Assembly: GCA_044223515.1 (NCBI GenBank)
Contig: JBGALV010000005.1
Location: forward strand, 1 to 64,000
Origin: SHVZ01 sp044223515
Lineage (GTDB): Bacteria; Pseudomonadota; Alphaproteobacteria; SHVZ01
Reading direction: 5' to 3'
Length of the DNA stretch: 64,000 bases
Shown here: positions 59,344 to 64,000 of the stretch, one piece after another
Position numbering within the stretch: the stretch's first letter is position 1
How the letters are laid out: the number at the start of each line of letters is the position of its first letter
Position numbers and translations under genes: made by a program
The notes under the pieces: model-generated
What the model was told of the DNA's origin: nothing
Database searches by the model: none
What the model saw: the letters and a program-made list of their open reading frames with translations, nothing else

Positions 59344-59910
59344 TCAGGACATGCGCGAGGTGGTCTGCTCAGGCACTTCGCCGGTCAGCGCATAAGGCTC
59401 GGTATAGGCGACTACGAACCGGGGCTCGCCGGCATCGTCGGCAAAAGGCATCAGCAGGCGCTCGAGCAGGGCCACCGTCCGCATCTGGACCGGCCGGTGG
59501 ACGACGTAGAGGGGACGCCCGAGCTCGAGGCAGCGGTCGTACTTGGCGGCGAAGAAGGGCGCGATCGGGCCGGCGACCTCGCGGAGGCGGTGGCCGGTCA
59601 GGTCGCGGCCGAACTGCTCCGCCGCCTTGGTGCCGTGCAGGCGGTAGAGATAGTCGCCGTCCTCCAGGCGCTCGAGGATCATCAGGGTGCCGAGCGCCTG
59701 CGGGTGGTCGAGCGGGTCGAAGTCGCGCTTGGCCGGCAGCGACGCCGCGCCGCGCTTCTCCGACCAGTAGCGGTGGAGGTCGTGGATCAGCGGGTTCGCG
59801 ATGGTCTCGCGGCTGACTTCGGCGGTCTCCCGGTAGCGGATCCCGGCCAGCTCTTCCGTCAGGTCGTCGGTCAACGCGTCAGGCCCTCCCTGGCGGGCGC
59901 AGATCGGCAT
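59344..59910 (-). CDS. PAS_5-type domain protein
   Basis: A 188-residue cytoplasmic protein with one PAS-like domain (residues ~45-165). The run HRYWSEKRGAASLPAKRDFDPLDHPQALGTLMILE in outline and DYLYRLHGTKAAEQFGRDLTGHRL is the signature of the PAS_5 family, found mostly in alphaproteobacteria. There is no output domain and no membrane segment. Its function is unknown. It stands between mtnA and an ABC transporter operon on the same strand. Confidence 0.8.
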   Translation of the reverse strand: MPICARQGGPDALTDDLTEELAGIRYRETAEVSRETIANPLIHDLHRYWSEKRGAASLPAKRDFDPLDHPQALGTLMILERLEDGDYLYRLHGTKAAEQFGRDLTGHRLREVAGPIAPFFAAKYDRCLELGRPLYVVHRPVQMRTVALLERLLMPFADDAGEPRFVVAYTEPYALTGEVPEQTTSRMS

Positions 59911-59968
59911 TTCCCATCGACTTAAACGACGATGCTTTATTCCGGGTTAACGCCCCCGCCGCGACGGC

Positions 59969-60859
59969 TCAGGTCTTGAACCTTGGGTCGAACCAGTCCC
60001 GGAGGGAGTCGCCAAAGAGATTGAAGGCGAAGACCGCGAGGCTGATCGCGAGGCCCGGGAACAGGATCATCCACGGCGCCTCGCGGTAGAAGTCCGAGGC
60101 GTTGCCGGACAGCATCAGACCCCAGGCCGGCGTTGGCTCGGTGACGCCGAGGCCGAGGAAGGACAGCGACGCCTCGAGCAGGATCGCCTGCGCGATGTAG
60201 GCGGTCAGCATGATCAGGTAAGGCGCGGCCACGTTCGGCGCCATGTGCCGGAAGATGATGCGGCTGTTGCTGTAGCCGGCGGCGCGGGCGGCGTCGACAT
60301 AGGGCATCTCCCGGACCGAGAGGGCGGCCGCGCGGATCACGCGCTCGACCTTCGGCAGGATCGGGATGGCGATCGCGACGATCAGGTTGATGTCGACGCC
60401 GCCGATCACGAACTTGCCGAGCATGGCCACCACGACCAGCGCCAGCACGATGAGCGGGAAGGAGAGGACGACGTCCACCAGTCCCTGGGTCACCAGATCG
60501 ATCCTCCCGCCGAAATAGGCGGAGGCGACGCCGAGGGCCGCTCCCAGCGTGCAGCCTATCAACGAGGACAGGAAGCCGATCGTCAGCGCGGTGCGGGCGC
60601 CGTAGATGACGCGGGAGAGGATGTCGCGGCCGAAGGCGTCGGTGCCGAACCAGTGCTCGATGCTGGGCGGCGCCAGCATGGCCCCGAAGTCGAGCGCGAC
60701 CGGGTCGTAGGGTGCGACCCACGGCGCGAACAGGCCGGCGCCGATCATCACGACGATGACGACGAAGGCGATGGCGCCGAGCGGCTGGGCGATCGTGAAG
60801 GCGACCACCGGATGGCGGCGCTTCGGCAGCGCGTAGGTGATGGCGGGCGCCGTCGTCAT
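59969..60859 (-). CDS. Dipeptide-type ABC transporter permease (DppC-like)
   Basis: A 296-residue inner-membrane permease. A first helix at ~20-45 is followed by a periplasmic segment (APPSIEHWFGTDAFGRDILSR, diagnostic of DppC/OppC) and five further helices. The EAA-like loop REMPYVDAARAAGYSNSRIIFRH contacts the ATPase. The start at 60859 overlaps the dppB-like stop by one base; the much longer open frame is a shadow of upstream genes. It is the last gene of the importer operon. Confidence 0.93.
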   Translation of the reverse strand: MTTAPAITYALPKRRHPVVAFTIAQPLGAIAFVVIVVMIGAGLFAPWVAPYDPVALDFGAMLAPPSIEHWFGTDAFGRDILSRVIYGARTALTIGFLSSLIGCTLGAALGVASAYFGGRIDLVTQGLVDVVLSFPLIVLALVVVAMLGKFVIGGVDINLIVAIAIPILPKVERVIRAAALSVREMPYVDAARAAGYSNSRIIFRHMAPNVAAPYLIMLTAYIAQAILLEASLSFLGLGVTEPTPAWGLMLSGNASDFYREAPWMILFPGLAISLAVFAFNLFGDSLRDWFDPRFKT

Positions 60860-61809
60860 CAGTAGCGGATCCGGGGATCGAGGGCGGCGTAGAGCACATC
60901 GACGATCAGGTTGACGGCGATGAAGATCGTGGCGATCAGCATCACCATGGTCTGGATCAGCGTGAAGTCGTTGCGCGAGACCGCCTGGACGAACAGCTTG
61001 CCGATGCCGTTCAGGTTGAACACCTGCTCGGTGACGACGAGGCCGCCGATCAGGAAGGCGAATTCGAGGCCGATCACCGTGATCGCCGGCAGGAGCGCGT
61101 TGCGCATCGCATGCCGGGAGACCACGAGCCGCTCGTAGACGCCCTTGGCGCGGGCGGTGCGAATGTAGTCTTCCTTCATCACCTCGATGATCGAGGAACG
61201 CACCATGCGCGCGACCACCGCGGCGTAGCGGTATCCGACCGCCGCCGCCGGCCAGATCAGCTGGGAGAGATTGGCGATCGGGTCGACGTAGATCGGCGTG
61301 TAGGTGATCGGCGGCAGCCAGTTGAAGAAGCCGAGCAGCGACAGGATCACCAGCATGCCGAGCCAGAACGACGGCACGGCGAGGCCCGCGATCGTGAACA
61401 ATCTGATAACGTAGTCTATCCACGTATCCCGGAAGAGAGCCGAAAGCGTGCCCAAGGGTATCGCGATCAGCACCGCGATGATCGAGGCGATGATCGCGAC
61501 CTCGATCGAAAGCTCGATGCGCGCGGAGATCTCCTCTGACACCGGCCTGTCGGTCCACATCGACTTGCCGAAGTCGAAGGTGGCCATGCCCTTCATCCAG
61601 TCGCCGAACTGGTTGATCAGCGGCTTGTCGAGGCCCATGCGCTTGCGCTCGGCCTCCAGCGTCTCGGCCGAGACCGTGCCGCCGTCGCCGCGGAGCTTCA
61701 CCTCGACGATGTCGCCGGGGACGACGCGCAGCAGGAAGAAGATCAGCACCGCGACGCCGAACAGCGTCGGCACCATCATCAGCGTGCGGTTGGCGAGGTA
61801 GGAAAGCAT
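60859..61809 (-). CDS. Dipeptide-type ABC transporter permease (DppB-like)
   Basis: A 316-residue permease with six helices. The start NRTLMMVPTLFGVAVLIFFLLRVVPGD and DPIANLSQLIWPAAAVGYRYAAVVARMVRSSIIEVMKEDYIRTARAKG in outline are typical of DppB/OppB. It pairs with the DppC-like protein to form the channel. The binding-protein gene lies 51 bp upstream on the same strand. Confidence 0.93.
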   Translation of the reverse strand: MLSYLANRTLMMVPTLFGVAVLIFFLLRVVPGDIVEVKLRGDGGTVSAETLEAERKRMGLDKPLINQFGDWMKGMATFDFGKSMWTDRPVSEEISARIELSIEVAIIASIIAVLIAIPLGTLSALFRDTWIDYVIRLFTIAGLAVPSFWLGMLVILSLLGFFNWLPPITYTPIYVDPIANLSQLIWPAAAVGYRYAAVVARMVRSSIIEVMKEDYIRTARAKGVYERLVVSRHAMRNALLPAITVIGLEFAFLIGGLVVTEQVFNLNGIGKLFVQAVSRNDFTLIQTMVMLIATIFIAVNLIVDVLYAALDPRIRY

Positions 61810-61860
61810 CGCTTGCGGAACCGCCCCCGCCCCGTCGGGACGAGGGCGTTCCTTTTCCGT

Positions 61861-63438
61861 CTACTGGTTCAGCCAGACGTTGACGAGGTCCTGGCCGAGA
61901 TTGTGGCTCGGCGACATCTGCCAACCCATGACGGCCTTGTTGGTCGCCACGATCCGATGCCACCAGAGCAGCGGCACCTGGTAGGCCTGGGTCAGCAGCC
62001 GCGCCTCGAACTGACGGATGAAGCCGGCCCGCTCGGCGTCGCTCGCCGCGCGGTTCTGCTTCTCGTAGAGGCTGTCGAGCTCGCGATCGATCGCGCGCGA
62101 GCGGTTTTCCGGCGCCTTGTCGAAGGAGACGTACTTGGCGAGCGCCAGGCTCGGCTCGTCCATGAACAGGTTCGAGAAGTCGATCGCGACCTCGTAGTTG
62201 CCGGCGTTGAGCGCCGCGAGATAGGGCGAGGTCTCCATCTGCTTGTGCTGGACCTCGACGCCGATCTGGCGCCACTGGTCGACGACGTAGATGCCGGCCG
62301 GGGTGTAGGGCTGGGCGATCGTGCGGTTGATGAGCTCGAACTTGAGGTTCGGCACGCCGGCTTCCGCCAGCAGCTTCTTCGCCTCGGCCCGGTTGGCGGC
62401 GATGTCCTTGCCGAAGCCCGGGAACTTGACGAGGTCTGCCTCCGGCGTCGCCATCGGCGAGCCCGGGCGCAGAACGCCGCCGACGGCCCGCAGGGTCGAG
62501 GTGCGTGACAGGCCCTGGCTTCCGCCCCAGCGGTCGAGCGCCAGCGACAGCGCCTTGCGGACGCGGACGTCGTCGAAAGGCTTCTTCTCGGTGTTGAAGG
62601 CGATCAGGATGTTGAGCACCCAGCTCGACTCCTCGATCCGGATCTTGTCGCCCATGCCCTGGACCAGGCGGTCGCGCTCGGCCGGCGAGACCGAGCGGAA
62701 CTCGCCCATCACCTGGCCGCCCTGCAGCGCGTTCAGCATTGCCGCCGGCTGCAGGATGAAGACGCCCTTGAAGCCGTCGAGATAGGGACGGTCGGGAATG
62801 AAGTACTTGTCGTTCTTCACGCCGGCCACGTGGCTGCCCTTGACGTGCTCGACGAACCTGAAGGCGCCGGTACCCATGATTGTCTTGGTCGGGAACTGCG
62901 GGTCGTCCTTGAGCTTCGCCGCCGAGTAGACGCAGTTCCACGGGCTCGCAAAGTGCTCGAGCATCGCCGGATTCACCGCCGACAGCTTGAAGACCACCGT
63001 GGTCGGATCCGGCGTGTCGATCGTGTCGATGTCGGCGAAGGTCGCCTTGCGGGTCGAGACGACGCCGGTCGGCGGATTGCGGAGGCGATCGTAGGTCGCC
63101 TTGATGTCGGCCGAGCTGAACGGCGAGCCGTCGTGCCAGGAGACGTTGTTGCGGAGCTTGAAGGTGTAGGTCTTCTTGTCCGGCGAGACCGTCCAGCTCT
63201 CCGCGAGATCGCCCATCACCTTCGGGTAGGCGGCGAGGTCGAACTTGAGCAGCGTCGAGTAGAACGGCGCCAGGAAGTGGAGGCCCGCGTAGGTGTCGGT
63301 CGCCGAGCAGTCGTAGGTCGGGGTTTCGGCGCCGATCGCATAGACCAGGGTGCCGCCCTTCTTCGGAGCTTGCGCCGATGCGGTCGCCGGCAAGGCCAGC
63401 AGGACCGCAAGGCCGAGATATGCGAGTGCTTTCATCAT
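61861..63438 (-). CDS. ABC transporter substrate-binding protein, family 5 (DppA-like)
   Basis: A 525-residue periplasmic binding protein with a signal peptide ending ASA (residue ~22). KGGTLVYAIGAETPTYDCSATDTY, LRNNVSWHDGSPFSSADI and PLLWWHRIVATNKAVMGW are typical. It differs from the three other binding proteins here, lacking their WNISK ending, and it has dedicated permeases. The start is at 63438 or one codon later (63435). The ligand is likely a peptide or a similar short organic molecule. Confidence 0.93.
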   Translation of the reverse strand: MMKALAYLGLAVLLALPATASAQAPKKGGTLVYAIGAETPTYDCSATDTYAGLHFLAPFYSTLLKFDLAAYPKVMGDLAESWTVSPDKKTYTFKLRNNVSWHDGSPFSSADIKATYDRLRNPPTGVVSTRKATFADIDTIDTPDPTTVVFKLSAVNPAMLEHFASPWNCVYSAAKLKDDPQFPTKTIMGTGAFRFVEHVKGSHVAGVKNDKYFIPDRPYLDGFKGVFILQPAAMLNALQGGQVMGEFRSVSPAERDRLVQGMGDKIRIEESSWVLNILIAFNTEKKPFDDVRVRKALSLALDRWGGSQGLSRTSTLRAVGGVLRPGSPMATPEADLVKFPGFGKDIAANRAEAKKLLAEAGVPNLKFELINRTIAQPYTPAGIYVVDQWRQIGVEVQHKQMETSPYLAALNAGNYEVAIDFSNLFMDEPSLALAKYVSFDKAPENRSRAIDRELDSLYEKQNRAASDAERAGFIRQFEARLLTQAYQVPLLWWHRIVATNKAVMGWQMSPSHNLGQDLVNVWLNQ

Positions 63439-63445
63439 TTCCTCC

Positions 63446-64000
63446 TCAGAGTCTGATGCAGGCGGCGAGTTGGTTGGGTCGAACTTCGCGGAGTTCCGGC
63501 ACGACGCGCCGGCAGTCGTCGACGGCTTTCGGGCAACGGGTATGGAACACGCACCCGCCCGGTGGATTCAAGGGCGATGGCAGCTCGCCGGTCAGCGCCC
63601 GGGGGGCACGCGAGCGCTCGATCAGCGGATCCGGCACCGGCGCCGCGTCCAGCAGCGCCTGGGTATAGGGATGCTGCGGCGCGGCATAGAGCGCGTCGCG
63701 GTCCGCGACCTCCATGATGCGGCCGAGATACATAACGGCGACCCGGTGGGAGATGTGGCGCACCACCGCCAGGTCGTGGGCGATGAACAGGAAGGTCAGC
63801 CCGTAGCGCCGCTGCAGGTCTTCCAGCAGGTTGATGATCTGGCCCTGGATCGAGACGTCCAGGGCGGAGACCGGCTCGTCGCAGACGATGAACGAAGGTT
63901 CAAGTGCGAGCGCGCGGGCGATGCCGACGCGCTGGCGCTGGCCGCCGGAGAGCTCGTGCGGATAGCGCTCGGCCATGTAGGGAAAGAGGCCGACCTGGGT
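63446..64000 (-). CDS. Oligopeptide ABC transporter ATP-binding protein (partial)
   Basis: The gene runs off the window end at 64000; 184 C-terminal residues are visible. The signature LSGGQRQRVGIARALALEP, Walker B FIVCDEPVSALDVS, H-loop LFIAHDLAVVRHI and the oligopeptide C-terminal domain with HPYTQALLDAAPVPDP and a cysteine motif GCVFHTRCPKAVDDC identify a DppD/DppF-type ATPase. The Walker A part is outside the window. It lies 7 bp upstream of the binding-protein gene, so the order is ATPase-DppA-DppB-DppC. Confidence 0.93.
   Translation of the reverse strand, partial: TQVGLFPYMAERYPHELSGGQRQRVGIARALALEPSFIVCDEPVSALDVSIQGQIINLLEDLQRRYGLTFLFIAHDLAVVRHISHRVAVMYLGRIMEVADRDALYAAPQHPYTQALLDAAPVPDPLIERSRAPRALTGELPSPLNPPGGCVFHTRCPKAVDDCRRVVPELREVRPNQLAACIRL

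Noticed and set aside
60860..62941. In-frame upstream extension of the DppC-like gene to give a 990-residue protein
   Set aside because: The extra part is out-of-frame translation of dppB- and dppA-like genes; the DppC fold begins at 60859.

Overview
The window is a gene-dense, high-GC stretch of chromosome from a Gram-negative bacterium, most likely an alphaproteobacterium. The evidence is a ChvI-like response regulator, a DivJ/PleC-like histidine kinase, a PAS_5-type protein, a split glycine decarboxylase (gcvPA/gcvPB), many lipoproteins and very tight gene packing with ATGA start/stop overlaps. I cannot name the genus. I see no tRNA, rRNA, insertion sequence, prophage or CRISPR array. The region reads as core-plus-metabolic chromosome.

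Layout: 1-5.3 kb is a catabolic operon: the end of a solute-binding protein, a SelA-like PLP enzyme, then hydantoinase/oxoprolinase HyuB and HyuA. 5.3-7.8 kb holds cytochrome b561, a MetX-like alpha/beta hydrolase and an NfsA-like nitroreductase, with an FNR/FixK-like box between the first two. 7.8-11.1 kb holds a lipoprotein / response regulator / sensor kinase operon and two small envelope proteins. 11.2-13.8 kb holds a YihU-like dehydrogenase and a second binding protein. 14.0-18.0 kb is a trehalose operon (otsB, GH15 hydrolase, otsA). 18.0-21.6 kb is a TetR-controlled, YbhGFSR-like ABC exporter with a visible operator. 21.6-26.6 kb holds MarR, a DMT transporter, AsmA, MscS and a lipoprotein. 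26.7-30 kb holds sugar-acid catabolism genes (SDR, UxaA/GarD-type dehydratase, 2-hydroxyacid dehydrogenase). 30-35.4 kb holds divergent glycerol operons (glpD-denD-methyltransferase and glpK-greB). 35.5-37 kb holds a cold-shock protein, an unknown protein and a YjbR-type protein. 37.0-41.7 kb is a tandem glycine riboswitch driving gcvT-gcvH-gcvPA-gcvPB, ended by a clear terminator. 41.8-44.5 kb holds iolD and iolE. 44.7-51.2 kb holds a third binding protein, a D-aminoacylase-like deacylase, an amidase, a class V aminotransferase-like enzyme and an HD-domain protein resembling diiron oxygenases. 51.2-59.9 kb holds an XRE regulator, frataxin, an ABC exporter, YbdK, a hybrid-free sensor kinase, a DECR-like SDR, MtnA and a PAS protein. 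60-64 kb is a dipeptide-type ABC importer operon that runs off the end of the window.

The overall theme is scavenging of amino- and sugar-acid-like organic compounds. Four family 5 binding proteins are present; three are paralogous and have no permease gene near them. They sit beside hydantoinase, deacylase, amidase, glycine-cleavage and inositol-type genes. The items I rate most worth a second look are the HD-domain putative mixed-valence diiron oxygenase, the glpK-greB and glpD-denD couplings, the TetR operator with a reduced Ybh-type exporter, the FNR-type box, the 11-bp-phased repeats upstream of the two-component operon, and the frequent sharing of stop codons by convergent genes. I found no clearly new multi-gene defence or mobile system.
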